From positions 1-64,000 of the forward strand of contig JAPLUR010000020.1 in the NCBI GenBank assembly GCA_026397505.1: a stretch of DNA of 64,000 nt. Direction: 5' to 3'. A program made the translations under genes and the position numbers. This document shows, piece by piece, positions 45,680 through 55,126 of this stretch. Every line of letters begins with the position of its first letter. Position 1 is the first letter of the stretch. The DNA is from Candidatus Zixiibacteriota bacterium (lineage in GTDB: Bacteria > Zixibacteria > MSB-5A5 > GN15 > PGXB01). Under the pieces are notes generated by a model. That model was not told where the DNA came from. It was given only the letters and a program-made list of their open reading frames with translations, and searched no databases.

Positions 45680-46011
45680 CTCATTTAGCTGCCCGCCTTT
45701 TATTGTATAATCCGCCGTTTTCCTTTTAGAGCGGATACCCCTTCGTTTTTCCTTTCAATGTAATTGAGTTATACAGATTCAGCAGGTCGGCAGAACTTCT
45801 GGTTTTTTTGGCTTTTTCACTCGTCCATTTGGAAAATTTGATGCTATTGTCCTGCCCCTGGTTATTTTTAGCAAGTCATTCGACTCTAATTTTCTGATAA
45901 ACCACAGATAGAAATTTCCTATCATTCGCACTAAAAACGGTTGAATAATTATCTGGAATTTCTTATCTAACGAATATATTGATGTAGCGCCTTTGTAAAT
46001 GAGGAACTAAT
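45680..46011 (+). other. Gene-free leader before the cytochrome gene
   Basis: The AT-rich stretch has no coding pattern. I see no convincing -35/-10 pair, only 'GAGGAAC' as a ribosome site before 46012. Confidence 0.4.
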
Positions 46012-47898
46012 ATGAAAGCCAGAAAATCATCGCTTATTTACTTCCTTATCATTGCTATTGCCGGAGTAATCTATATTAATTGGTCGAATCTAATTAACCT
46101 GATGTTGCCGGCAAACAGCCGACCGGCCAGGGTTTCATTCCCGGTAGAGGGCGTTACTTCAGAACAATATGACACCATTGCCGCAAAATTGACCGCAGAT
46201 TTTGGGAAAGTATTCCCCCATATGGAACGATTTCGCGCGGCCGGAATTCTTGCCTATGAGGGACCCAAAACCTGTCTATCCTGCCACAAAACCATTGAAG
46301 TCGAAGAACCTGCCACGAAGTTCAAGAAAAATGTCGACCTGATGGCTAATTTGACAACCTCCGCCCATTTCCGTTTTTATACCAAACATCATCCTAATGT
46401 CTGGGGATTCAACGGGAAATTGGCCGATAATTTTGCGATGGGGAAAATCAACCGTCCTTGTCCCAAGCCGGGGTCGTTTGCCATGACTGCCTGGGCGTCA
46501 CTGGTCGTTCTCAAAGACGGCGATACCCTTTCTGAAGGATGTGGGCAATGTCATATTGGGGGGCAGGTGGCTCCGCCCCTGGGAGAAATGATGCCGGGGT
46601 ATAAGACCCTCGATATTGAGGAGGAAACTATTGATTGTCTGATATGTCATGCCACCGCCTATGATATGAATCGCAAGCAGGTGATAGTTGATGAGGATGG
46701 TCGCGAATACTGGGGCCAGGATCGTTCGCTCCGCGCCGCCCTGAGTGTCGGGCGTCCTGCAGCGCAAGCCTGTTTGCGCTGCCATCAACATAATCTTGGC
46801 GGCGATATATATGTTGATGCCACCGATTCGTCCTATTTTCAAAGTATGCTGAACACCGGTACAAATCGGCCGCGGGTTCTGCACCCCGGGAGCAAACGCG
46901 GGACACCTTTTTCCCCATCGTGGGATGTCCATGCCGCCGCCGGTCTGGAATGCATCGATTGCCATATAACCGAAGGACATTATATCGCCAAAGGAACGCA
47001 TACAACGACTATGATGGCCAATGACCTGCCCAGTGTCGAAGTCGCCTGCGAGACATGCCACTCCGATGCGCCGCATAAGTCAAATCCCGATATGGCCGAC
47101 TATCTTAATGGCCATATCGACAAAATCGCCTGCGTTACCTGCCATATTCCCAGCTTGAATCCGGATAATGCCACCATGAGGGATTTTGCTCAACCGGAAT
47201 ATGAAGAGAATCCCGGTATTTTTGTCTATACCGATATTGCCAAGGAGACTGAACCGGGAAAAGGAATTGTATATGTCTGGTGGAACGGCGATGCCACTTT
47301 CCTGGGCAACCCGATCGGCGATAATCCCAACGGCAAGAACTTATATCGCTTTTACAACCCAACGCATGCCTGGCCGGAATTCAATGACTTTGATTATGCT
47401 GGATGGTATGAGAAAGTGATGCGACCGATCGCCCAGAAAGGGCGTCCGTCGAAACTCTATGCAATGAAACTATTCAACGGCCGCCAGCATATCGATTTGC
47501 AGAATATCGGGCCGTTCGGCGGGATGTATCTGCCATACAATCTTCCCACTTATTATACTACCGGCAATCCCGATAGCGCTGCGGCGGCCGAAATGGCCCA
47601 TCCCATGATGAAGATGATGTATGGGTGGCTTTTCAAATATTACATGATGGACAAATTTATGTCATTTATGGACGTTGCCGGATGGAATGGTTCCGCGTAC
47701 GATGACGCGCGTCATTTGCGGAAAGTCGAACCGCGCTGGATCCCGCAGGATGCTTCATTGGAGATCAGCCACGCCATACGAAAGACCGGGGCCCTTTCTT
47801 GCAACAATTGCCACTCCCAGTCAGGTGTCCTTGATTTTGAGTCACTGGGGTATGACCGGGAAGAAATTATCTCCTTACAGGAACCGCGGATGCAATGA
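46012..47898 (+). CDS. Membrane-anchored octaheme cytochrome c
   Basis: The 628-residue product has an N-terminal uncleaved TM anchor (about 6-26) and eight CxxCH sites: CLSCH, CGQCH, CLICH, CLRCH, CIDCH, CETCH, CVTCH and CNNCH. The order and the 'SPSWDVHAAAGLECIDCHITEGH' stretch resemble the octaheme tetrathionate-reductase family. There is a long heme-free insert (about 390-580) before the last heme. A periplasmic reductase or electron hub is likely; the substrate cannot be told. No quinol dehydrogenase or heme lyase gene is adjacent. Heme motifs are complete, so it should be functional. Confidence 0.88.
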   Translation: MKARKSSLIYFLIIAIAGVIYINWSNLINLMLPANSRPARVSFPVEGVTSEQYDTIAAKLTADFGKVFPHMERFRAAGILAYEGPKTCLSCHKTIEVEEPATKFKKNVDLMANLTTSAHFRFYTKHHPNVWGFNGKLADNFAMGKINRPCPKPGSFAMTAWASLVVLKDGDTLSEGCGQCHIGGQVAPPLGEMMPGYKTLDIEEETIDCLICHATAYDMNRKQVIVDEDGREYWGQDRSLRAALSVGRPAAQACLRCHQHNLGGDIYVDATDSSYFQSMLNTGTNRPRVLHPGSKRGTPFSPSWDVHAAAGLECIDCHITEGHYIAKGTHTTTMMANDLPSVEVACETCHSDAPHKSNPDMADYLNGHIDKIACVTCHIPSLNPDNATMRDFAQPEYEENPGIFVYTDIAKETEPGKGIVYVWWNGDATFLGNPIGDNPNGKNLYRFYNPTHAWPEFNDFDYAGWYEKVMRPIAQKGRPSKLYAMKLFNGRQHIDLQNIGPFGGMYLPYNLPTYYTTGNPDSAAAAEMAHPMMKMMYGWLFKYYMMDKFMSFMDVAGWNGSAYDDARHLRKVEPRWIPQDASLEISHAIRKTGALSCNNCHSQSGVLDFESLGYDREEIISLQEPRMQ

Positions 47899-47956
47899 CT
47901 TTCACGGGTGGTTTAATTTTCCCTCTCCGGTTTCATGGCTGCCTGACCAAGGAGGG

Positions 47957-47975
47957 GTTGATTCAGATAATCAAC
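47957..47975 (+). terminator. Weak hairpin terminator after the cytochrome gene
   Basis: GTTGATT-CAGAT-AATCAAC forms a 7-bp stem, about 60 bases after the stop, followed by an imperfect T-rich run. Confidence 0.4.
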
Positions 47976-48619
47976 TATCTGTTCTTATTTCAGGTTGCGA
48001 TCATATCGCCATCTATTAAAAGTAATTGTTACATGCAAGCTAACCTGCAGTCAAAAACCATTAATTCCGAATTAAATCCAGAATTACTCTGGCCGAAAAG
48101 ACCTTTGCATTTGGCATTATTAGCTCTGATTGTCTGCAACAATAGCAAAATTCGCCAACACTCCTTCTACGGTATCTGCTTTTCACGGGGAAAAGGTGGC
48201 TGATGATATTCCAAGAGCACCATAATTTTCTTGGAGCACCGGGTCTTCACATGTCCGCACATGAAAGAGGCCGGTGACAGACAAATCTTATTCGCTCTCG
48301 ATCCTCAAGCCCATGTCTGTCCTGTGACAACTCCACCACAAAACAGATCGAAATACGCTTTTCACTTATCCAATCTGCATTTTCTTAATTTCATTGCAGG
48401 TTCTTTATTTCAGCTCAGAAGATTCTGCCTTTCCTGTCTGCGTAGTTCAAAGAGGCAGGTTCTATTAATTTGCATATTTTTTGTCCCGGCCTTTCATTCC
48501 TGACCGCGTTCCAGATCAAATCCAGAGTCAAGTAATTGTCAGACTTGAAGATGGAGTGCCGTGATATCGAATCGCGGTTTGGCATATCTATTGCGGGAAA
48601 ACTGCCTGGAGATAATGCA
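47976..48619 (+). other. Gene-free stretch with a repeat relic
   Basis: No convincing gene. 48324-48358 ('GTGACAACTCCACCACAAAAC' and following AGATC.AAA) matches the start of the decamer region of the dispersed repeat but lacks the rest, so it looks like a decayed fourth copy. Confidence 0.5.
48324..48358 (+). repeat. Dispersed repeat, fragment (copy 4)
   Basis: It shares GTGACAACTCCA, ACAAAACAGATC and the following A-run with copies 1-3. No tRNA-like end is recognisable downstream. Confidence 0.55.
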
Positions 48620-49078
48620 ATGAATCTGATTAGCATTTCTTTTATTGACCTGACCAGTTTTCAACTTTCGGCCCTGCTGGCAAGCGCCCTTTTCTGCTTT
48701 ATGGTGGGTTTTCGGGAATTGAGACATGAGGACTTTTTTGGACTGCTCTATATTCTGATCGGCATATTTTTCCTTTCCGTTCATGGGTATCTCCTGTGGA
48801 ACCTGCCGCAAGATGCAACCCCTTCCATCAATATCGGCTTCTGGCAATGGCTGATTCAATTCCTGGCCCCGGCATTGATAGTCCTTTACCTGATGTTCGG
48901 AGCTTTTAGCCTCCTGATGGCACGTTTCCGCACGGCGATGGTAAAACTCTTCTTCGGATTGACCCTGATTTGCTATCTATTTATGCTTGGACCCGACTGG
49001 CCTATGGATGTGCGTGGGATACTGGTTTTGATATGGAGTGGCCTATGGTTTGAAGTAGAGCTGGAAACTGCCCGATAA
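48620..49078 (+). CDS. Small polytopic membrane protein
   Basis: The ATG at 48620 has GGAG ten bases upstream, giving 152 residues; the longer frame lacks a ribosome site. About five hydrophobic helices are seen (about 15-33, 41-61, 74-98, 107-125, 132-146). I recognise no family. It stands alone between the cytochrome and a secreted protein, so there is no context clue. Confidence 0.65.
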   Translation: MNLISISFIDLTSFQLSALLASALFCFMVGFRELRHEDFFGLLYILIGIFFLSVHGYLLWNLPQDATPSINIGFWQWLIQFLAPALIVLYLMFGAFSLLMARFRTAMVKLFFGLTLICYLFMLGPDWPMDVRGILVLIWSGLWFEVELETAR

Positions 49079-49227
49079 GTCTGAGTTCGATCTTCAGCCT
49101 TATAATATCCCAAAACCTATTAATCTTATAATTTACAGTTGCTCAATAGGTTAATTGAATAACTATCAGGAAACAGGGGCCAATTCACCTGGGCGCGAAT
49201 TATTTCACTTTCAAAGGCAAAAAACAC

Positions 49228-49255
49228 TTGACAGTAATGAAAAATGAATTAAAAT
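49228..49255 (+). promoter_or_regulatory. Probable sigma70 promoter
   Basis: TTGACA (49228-49233), 16-base spacer, TAAAAT (49250-49255), about 33 bases before the next ATG. Confidence 0.55.
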
Positions 49256-49287
49256 TATATAGCATTTTAATCTAGGGAAATTCAGCT

Positions 49288-50478
49288 ATGTCGGTCAAGA
49301 TCATTTGTTTTGAGGCTTTCTGGGTATTGCTTTTTTCTTTCTTCGGCTCATTGTCGGCCGAACTCCAAGTGATCTCATATCAGGTTGACTCATCAAAGAT
49401 TGTATCAAACTCGGCGTCACCCTCCTCCTTTGAAGGAATCGGTGTGGGTTCTGGGAAGATTGCCACACTATCAAGAATAAATAACCAAACTTTTCTTAAC
49501 GTAATTGACCGACAGGGTAACACTCTATTGACAGCTCCCTGCGATTCTAATACAAAGTTCCCGCAGTTGATTTCTAATGGGACAAGGGTACTGATAACGA
49601 CTTGTATTAATGAACGCCGATTCCTTAATGAAGTATATGATATAGCCTCTCAATCAAAGATTCTATGTTTTGAAACCAGACGGCCAATAGTCGCTGAGTC
49701 TGATTGGAATTTTTTCGCATCAGCATTTGATGTTGTTGAACCTAATTACCCCACAATCTATTCACAAGACGGAAAAGAGCTGGGCGATATTCCTCATCGT
49801 TCTTGGGTCTGGGATATTACCAGGATTGATGACACGACAATTCTTTTTTTGGATGGCAATACTCTTGAATTTATTTCTTATCCAGGCCTTAAAGTCTTAA
49901 AAGCGATCAACGTCCAAGGGATGGAAGAACCCGATTTTGAAGTCAAGTTGGCTGTCAGTCCTGACAAATCCATGGCTACTGCCAATATCTCATATTGCAT
50001 GACAGTCATTGAATTATCTTCGGGTAAACAGTGGGTAATCAGGAAACAACGCTCAACGACTCTCACTCGTCCCATTATTTCACAACTGGGTCAATCAATT
50101 ATTTGCTTTGATACTGATACTTCAGGGCCAGTTCTTGATATTTATAAGAAAGTGGACACCGGATATATTATTGCTACAAAGTCGATGCATTTACCCTTCG
50201 GTGCCGTAAACATGCCGTTTTATCCGAGATATGATGTAGAGGGGTCATCTGTCACTGTTTATTATCATTACCAGACGCAATCCTCGCTTCTACGCTTTAC
50301 AAGTGCACTAATTCAAATTCCAGACAGCACGATGCTAAATGGAATGATCCTGGGCGCAAATGGTGTCATCTTTCCTCTCCAATCCGCTTCGGCAATTAGT
50401 TTCAACCTATTTAGATTTGCCGAACCTGATGCAAATTCAATAGAATTAGAATATATCAATGTTGGTATTAGCAAGTAA
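49288..50478 (+). CDS. Secreted beta-propeller-like protein of unknown function
   Basis: The 396-residue product has a signal peptide (about 1-24, 'SLSAE'). The rest is beta-rich with repeating 'DRQGNTL', 'SQDGKELGDI' and 'YPGLKVLKAI' segments, like the blades of WD/YncE-type propellers, but no diagnostic repeat is strong enough to name. AGGGA lies upstream. A likely promoter lies at 49228. The 3' end overlaps the interrupted membrane-protein frame. Confidence 0.65.
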   Translation: MSVKIICFEAFWVLLFSFFGSLSAELQVISYQVDSSKIVSNSASPSSFEGIGVGSGKIATLSRINNQTFLNVIDRQGNTLLTAPCDSNTKFPQLISNGTRVLITTCINERRFLNEVYDIASQSKILCFETRRPIVAESDWNFFASAFDVVEPNYPTIYSQDGKELGDIPHRSWVWDITRIDDTTILFLDGNTLEFISYPGLKVLKAINVQGMEEPDFEVKLAVSPDKSMATANISYCMTVIELSSGKQWVIRKQRSTTLTRPIISQLGQSIICFDTDTSGPVLDIYKKVDTGYIIATKSMHLPFGAVNMPFYPRYDVEGSSVTVYYHYQTQSSLLRFTSALIQIPDSTMLNGMILGANGVIFPLQSASAISFNLFRFAEPDANSIELEYINVGISK

Positions 50479-50839
50479 AATCGTTAGAGCTTTGTTAAGA
50501 ACGCTATTGGGGCTGGCCATTATCAATGCTGTTGCCCAAGTTACTGATTACTCGCTGGCCGTTGGCATTTTCACATGGTATCTTTATCATATCAGAACAT
50601 GATTATGGAAAGTAGCTCAGGCCCGTGTCGAACAACTGGATGAAAGAGAGGTGCAAATCACACACGAGGCTTTGCGGTACTCCTATGCCATTTTCACAGT
50701 CCTCATCCTGGCCGCTCTTCTTTTGAAGTCAGTTATTCCCGGCCGGGTTCCTAATCTCATTGTACTGTTTGCCACATTCCTATATCTGGCGCATACACTT
50801 CCGTCGTCTTTCTTGGCTTGAACGGAGAATACGATCTGA
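50459..50839 (+). pseudogene. Small membrane-protein gene interrupted by TGA codons
   Basis: One frame runs from 50459 to 50839 with internal TGA codons at 50600 and 50819. The translation is protein-like: a TM-type segment ('LLGLAIINAVAQVTDYSLAVGIF'), then 'ARVEQLDEREVQITHEALRYSYAIFTVL' with a second TM pair, and 'LYLAHTLPSSFLA'-TGA-'TEN'. In such small proteins I would expect Trp (TGG) at the last TGA. The true start is unclear. I read it as a decayed gene with G-to-A nonsense changes; the rest of the window uses TGA as stop. Confidence 0.5.
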
Positions 50840-50911
50840 ATCTATCCGCGTCAGCCTCATTGAACGCAGGGATAAAGTGGGAAGACCCGGGAAGACCGCC
50901 GAGCGGTCAAA

Positions 50912-53275
50912 TCAGTCAATGCTGTGTTCTGTCCTCTTGATTATCTCATTCTGGAGGCTTGTACCGAGGTCAACAAAATAGTCGCTGTAACCGGCAACCC
51001 GGACGATTAAATCGCGATACTTTTCCGGAGTCTCCTGCGCTTTGCGCAGGGTCTCGGCGGTTACCACATTGAATTGGATATGATGGCCGTCCATTTTGAA
51101 ATAAGTCCTGATCAGTTGCATCACTTTCAGCAAGCCGTCATCATCAGCCAGCACCTGAGGCGTGAATTTTTGATTGAGAAGCGTCCCCCCGGTGCGGAGA
51201 TGATCGATTTTCGATGCTGATTTCAGCACTGCGGTCGGCCCCTTACGATCGGCCCCCTGCACCGGCGAAATTCCCTCCGACAACGGTTCGCCGCATCCTC
51301 GCCCATCGGGTGTGGCGCCCACCACACTCCCAAAATATATGTGGCACGTCGTGGGCAGAAGATTGACCCGGAAATGGCCGCCTTTGGTATTGGGACGACC
51401 GTCGATGTTTTCAAAATAGCTTTCGAAGACCTGCCGGAGGATATCGTCGGCATAATCATTATCATTGCCATATTTGGGCGTCAGATTCGAGAAGATTTCC
51501 TGAAGCGATTCGTATCCTTCGAAATCAGCCTCGAGAGCCTTGATCAGAGTGTCCATGGTTAAATCCTGTTGGTCGAAAACATGGTATTTGATCGCGGTCA
51601 AGGAATCGGTGATGGTCCCCAGCCCGACCCCCTGAATATAAGATGAATTATAACGGGCGCCGCCTTCGTGATAATCTTTGCCTTTGAGAATGCAGTCATC
51701 GATCAGCAGAGACATGAAAGGGGCTGGAAGATATTTCGCCCAAAGACGTTCGATTATCAGGTTGCCTTTGATTTTGATATCAATGAAATGCCTTAACTGC
51801 TTCTGAAATGCTTCAAAGAATACATCAAATGATTGAAAGGTCGTTGGGTCCCCGCTCCGGATACCTATGGTCCGGCCGGTTCTTGGGTCGACACCGTTAT
51901 GGAGCGTGATTTCGAAGACTTTGACCAGATTGAAATAACCGGTGAGAATATAACTCTCCTTACCGAAAGCACCGGTTTCGACACAGCCGCTGGCGCCGCC
52001 GTTGCGGGCATCCTCGATTGACTTTCCCTGTCGGAGCATTTCGGCAACAATGGCATCGGCGTTGAAAAGCGAAGGCTGGCCGTATCCGGTGCGGATTATC
52101 TTGAGCGCCCGCAAGAGCATGCGATCGGGGTTTTTCTTGCTGACCTGCACCATGGAGCTCGGTTGCAGCAGGCGCATCTCCTCGATTATATCGAGCAGGA
52201 GATAGGTCATTTCATTGGAGGCATCTTCGCCCGTCACGGTCACGCCGCCGAGATTAATAAGGCAGAAATCGGTGTAGGTATTACTTTCTTGCGCCGTGAC
52301 CCCGACCTTGGGGGGCGCCGGCTGATTGTTGAACTTAATCCAGAATGACTGCAGCAGTTCCGTGGCACGTTCTCCGGTCAATATCCCCTCTTCCATATCG
52401 GCCCGATAGAACGGCATAAGGTGCTGATCTAAACGGCCCGGATTGAACGAATCCCAGGTGTTGAGTTCAATGATGACACCCAGGTGGACGAACCAATAGT
52501 ACTGCAAAGCCTCCCAGAAAGTACGGGGCGCATGGGCCGGAACCCGGCGGCAGATTGCGGCCATCTCCTCCAATTCGGATTTTTTGATGGGATCTGATTC
52601 CAACGAGGCCAATTCCGAGAGCCTTTGAGCATAGCGTTCGGCCAGATGTATGATTGCATCGGCCGCAATCGCCATCGCTTTCAATTCCTCCCGCTTATCG
52701 AAAGCCTCCGGGTCGGAATAGAAATCAAGATTATCTTTGCTCTTCTGGATGGCGCCTTTGAAATCGAGGAAGCCCTGATAATATATCTTGTCATCCAGCA
52801 CGGTATGCCCCGGCGCCCGCTGCTCCAGAAACTCGGTGAAAATGCCCGCCTCATAGGCCGATTTCCATTCCGGATCAACCGCGTCGAATATTCTGTTGCG
52901 GATTGAGCGCCCCGACCAAAAGGGGATTATTTCCTCTTTCTGCAATTGCCGTGTTGTATCATCAACCTTGAACGATATTTTCTCGCGGGTATGGAGGATG
53001 TCGAAATCTTTCAAGGTATGGGTGCATATCTCGGGATAAGTCGGGGCGGCCTTGGGCATAGGGCCTCTCTCACCGACAATCAATTCCCCCGGATTAATGC
53101 AGATAGTAATGTTTTCCAGAATGTATTGGAAGGATAACGCCCGGGCGACCGGCACCGAAACCCGTTCGGGCATACCACTCCTGTGGAATTCGGTGAGCAA
53201 TCGGGCGCGCTCCAGTGAGATTGTGGGAACGGCATTAAGGCTCTGTTCCCAGAGGCGCTTTATTCTCTCGTTCAT
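50912..53275 (-). CDS. Glycyl-radical enzyme, likely 4-hydroxyproline dehydratase-like
   Basis: The 787-residue product has the PFL-like fold with thiyl-radical Cys in 'GGASGCVETGAFGKE' (about 430) and the C-terminal glycyl-radical loop 'RVAGYSDYFVDL' (about 762). 'GCVET', total length, and 'YGNDNDYAD', 'LPTTCHIYFGS' and 'MDGHHIQFNVV' resemble trans-4-hydroxy-L-proline dehydratase rather than pyruvate formate-lyase, CutC or glycerol dehydratase; this subclass call is from memory. It is O2-sensitive and cytoplasmic. The activase gene lies seven bases upstream. Not related to the hydrogenase gene also called hypD. Confidence 0.85.
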   Translation of the reverse strand: MNERIKRLWEQSLNAVPTISLERARLLTEFHRSGMPERVSVPVARALSFQYILENITICINPGELIVGERGPMPKAAPTYPEICTHTLKDFDILHTREKISFKVDDTTRQLQKEEIIPFWSGRSIRNRIFDAVDPEWKSAYEAGIFTEFLEQRAPGHTVLDDKIYYQGFLDFKGAIQKSKDNLDFYSDPEAFDKREELKAMAIAADAIIHLAERYAQRLSELASLESDPIKKSELEEMAAICRRVPAHAPRTFWEALQYYWFVHLGVIIELNTWDSFNPGRLDQHLMPFYRADMEEGILTGERATELLQSFWIKFNNQPAPPKVGVTAQESNTYTDFCLINLGGVTVTGEDASNEMTYLLLDIIEEMRLLQPSSMVQVSKKNPDRMLLRALKIIRTGYGQPSLFNADAIVAEMLRQGKSIEDARNGGASGCVETGAFGKESYILTGYFNLVKVFEITLHNGVDPRTGRTIGIRSGDPTTFQSFDVFFEAFQKQLRHFIDIKIKGNLIIERLWAKYLPAPFMSLLIDDCILKGKDYHEGGARYNSSYIQGVGLGTITDSLTAIKYHVFDQQDLTMDTLIKALEADFEGYESLQEIFSNLTPKYGNDNDYADDILRQVFESYFENIDGRPNTKGGHFRVNLLPTTCHIYFGSVVGATPDGRGCGEPLSEGISPVQGADRKGPTAVLKSASKIDHLRTGGTLLNQKFTPQVLADDDGLLKVMQLIRTYFKMDGHHIQFNVVTAETLRKAQETPEKYRDLIVRVAGYSDYFVDLGTSLQNEIIKRTEHSID

Positions 53276-53281
53276 CGGTTT

Positions 53282-54091
53282 CTATCCTCCAATTTTGACA
53301 TTATATCCGAGTGCGCGAAGCCAGGCCGCCTTTTCTTCTATGCCGGCAGGGGATGGCGGTTCCAGTTGCAGCCGGTGCCGATTCAGCTGATAGCGATCGA
53401 TTTTATCCTCGCCGAGCTTGTTGTAAGGCAAGAGGCTTATCTGATTGATCGACTTCAGCGGCTCGAGAAAAGACACTATCGCGGCAAGATTCGCTGCCGT
53501 GTCGGCAATTTCCGGTATCATCGGAATCCGTATGATCACCTTAGCACCCTTATCGGCAAGTAAGATCAGGTTGGAAAGAATAAGGTCATTCGGTACCGCC
53601 GTATATTTCAGGTGCTCTGCACGATCAATAATTTTCAAGTCGAACAGGAAAAGACTGACCAGATCGTAAATGCGGATGAAATCGTTGGAAGCCGCATACC
53701 CGCAAGTATCAACGGTAGTATGCAAACCGTATCTTTTGCATGATAGCAATAGAGATTCAAGAAATTCTATCTGGGCCATCGGTTCGCCGCCGGAAAATGT
53801 CACTCCGCCGCCGGACTGGTCGTAGAAAGCTTCATCTCTTATTATCTCGTCCATTGTTTCTTCGACCGTGACAGTGCGGCCGATTCTGACCTTTCCGTCG
53901 TTTGGAACTGAAACCCGACCATCATCCCTCACCCGCAGATTATAATTTTCCACATCGGGACATCGTCCCTCCGGATTATGGCACCACCAGCAATCGAGGG
54001 GACAACCTTTTAAAAAAACGGTCGTTCTGATCCCGGGGCCGTCATGAATGGCGAATCTTCTAATTTCGAATATTGTTCCTGTGGCCGCCAC
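53282..54091 (-). CDS. Glycyl-radical enzyme activase (radical SAM)
   Basis: The 269-residue product has radical-SAM 'CPLDCWWC' (about 30-37) after 'HDGPGIRT', 'SGGEP' and a normal TIM-barrel C-half. Between about 40 and 75 the two ferredoxin clusters found in most activases of this class are missing: no Cys is seen, as in the short PflA form. It makes the glycyl radical on the downstream enzyme. No proline or pyrroline-5-carboxylate reductase gene is close. Confidence 0.92.
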   Translation of the reverse strand: MAATGTIFEIRRFAIHDGPGIRTTVFLKGCPLDCWWCHNPEGRCPDVENYNLRVRDDGRVSVPNDGKVRIGRTVTVEETMDEIIRDEAFYDQSGGGVTFSGGEPMAQIEFLESLLLSCKRYGLHTTVDTCGYAASNDFIRIYDLVSLFLFDLKIIDRAEHLKYTAVPNDLILSNLILLADKGAKVIIRIPMIPEIADTAANLAAIVSFLEPLKSINQISLLPYNKLGEDKIDRYQLNRHRLQLEPPSPAGIEEKAAWLRALGYNVKIGG

Positions 54092-54838
54092 AGTTTCTCC
54101 GCCTGCATTCTTTATGCAGAAAGATAATTCCGTTTCATTTTCAATTCAATATAGTCTGACCATAGTTTAACGACAAGTGGCCATGCAATATTTGTGGCCT
54201 TGCCGCTTCACGGATAATCAGGGCGGATTGGAGTCAGGCGGGCGGAATAAAAATCCTCGGCCGCCTCATAATTTAATGTCATCCATGGGGATGCCGGGGT
54301 TACCGTCATTGCTGAAGCCTGGTCCGGCGGCGCCCACGCGGAACAGAAAGTGTGGGCTGATTATACGCCTGTCAGCCCGGTTCGGCAAGAGGCCATAAGA
54401 CCTTATTCTAAGCAAATCAAACGGGATTCTTCATAATTCCTCTTGTTTTCTGCGGGAAACATATTGCATTCATTATATAAGACAGTCCGGAATAGAGACG
54501 CGAGGATATGTTTTTTAAAGGTGGCAGATTTTTCATTGTCAGCAGCCAAGAGCTTTTTGGAACGACGGTCGAATTGTCTTTTGTGCGGCCAAGGACGGTC
54601 TAATGCCGCGTAATCCGTTGGTGCAAATTAGATTAAGAACACTCAACATAAGGTTCGAGATAGCCCGGTGACAGCATCAGCGGCAGCCATAGTCTCGGTC
54701 GAATGGTGGCCATGCAAATATTTTCACAATAATAGGTCTTTGTGCCATGTGACCGCAGGTGTGCAACAGGTTCTGATTCCGCGGCGGGCAAAAGTGCTTT
54801 ACACCCTTCTGGCTGCGAGAGTTAATGCAAAAAATATC
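54092..54838 (+). other. Gene-poor stretch with possible coding relic
   Basis: One frame around 54290-54435 reads like protein ('DAGVTVIAEAWSGG') but has stops on both sides and no start. The remainder shows no gene, RNA or repeat copy. Confidence 0.35.
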
Positions 54839-54866
54839 TTGACATTTTCCGCAGAAGGTATAAATT
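54839..54866 (+). promoter_or_regulatory. Possible sigma70 promoter for the sorting-domain block
   Basis: TTGACA (54839-54844), 16-base spacer, TAAATT (54861-54866), about 260 bases before the next gene. It is moderate, since only the -35 is perfect. Confidence 0.4.
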
Positions 54867-55126
54867 AAATCCGTACATACAGGAAATTATCAACACATTA
54901 TTTCCGGGTGGTGACAAAGCATTATTGAAATATATCCAAAAATTGAGACCTTAATAATCTGGAGGGAATCGGCAGCCATTGATATGAGCCATTGATATAG
55001 GTTTCGTTCTATTTTCTGTGCGACATCATTGATTTTGACATCATTAGTGCGGACCTAAGCTTTTATTTCAAATTTCGTATTCCCGGCGGCGGGAATCAAC
55101 CTTTGCATAAACAAGGGGTTGAAAAT

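Noticed and set aside
35153-50839. Genome-wide stop-codon reassignment
   Set aside because: TAA, TAG and TGA all end intact genes in the window, often in tight overlaps.
50760-50981. 73-residue plus-strand ORF
   Set aside because: Wrong frame relative to the interrupted membrane-protein sequence and overlaps the glycyl-radical enzyme end.
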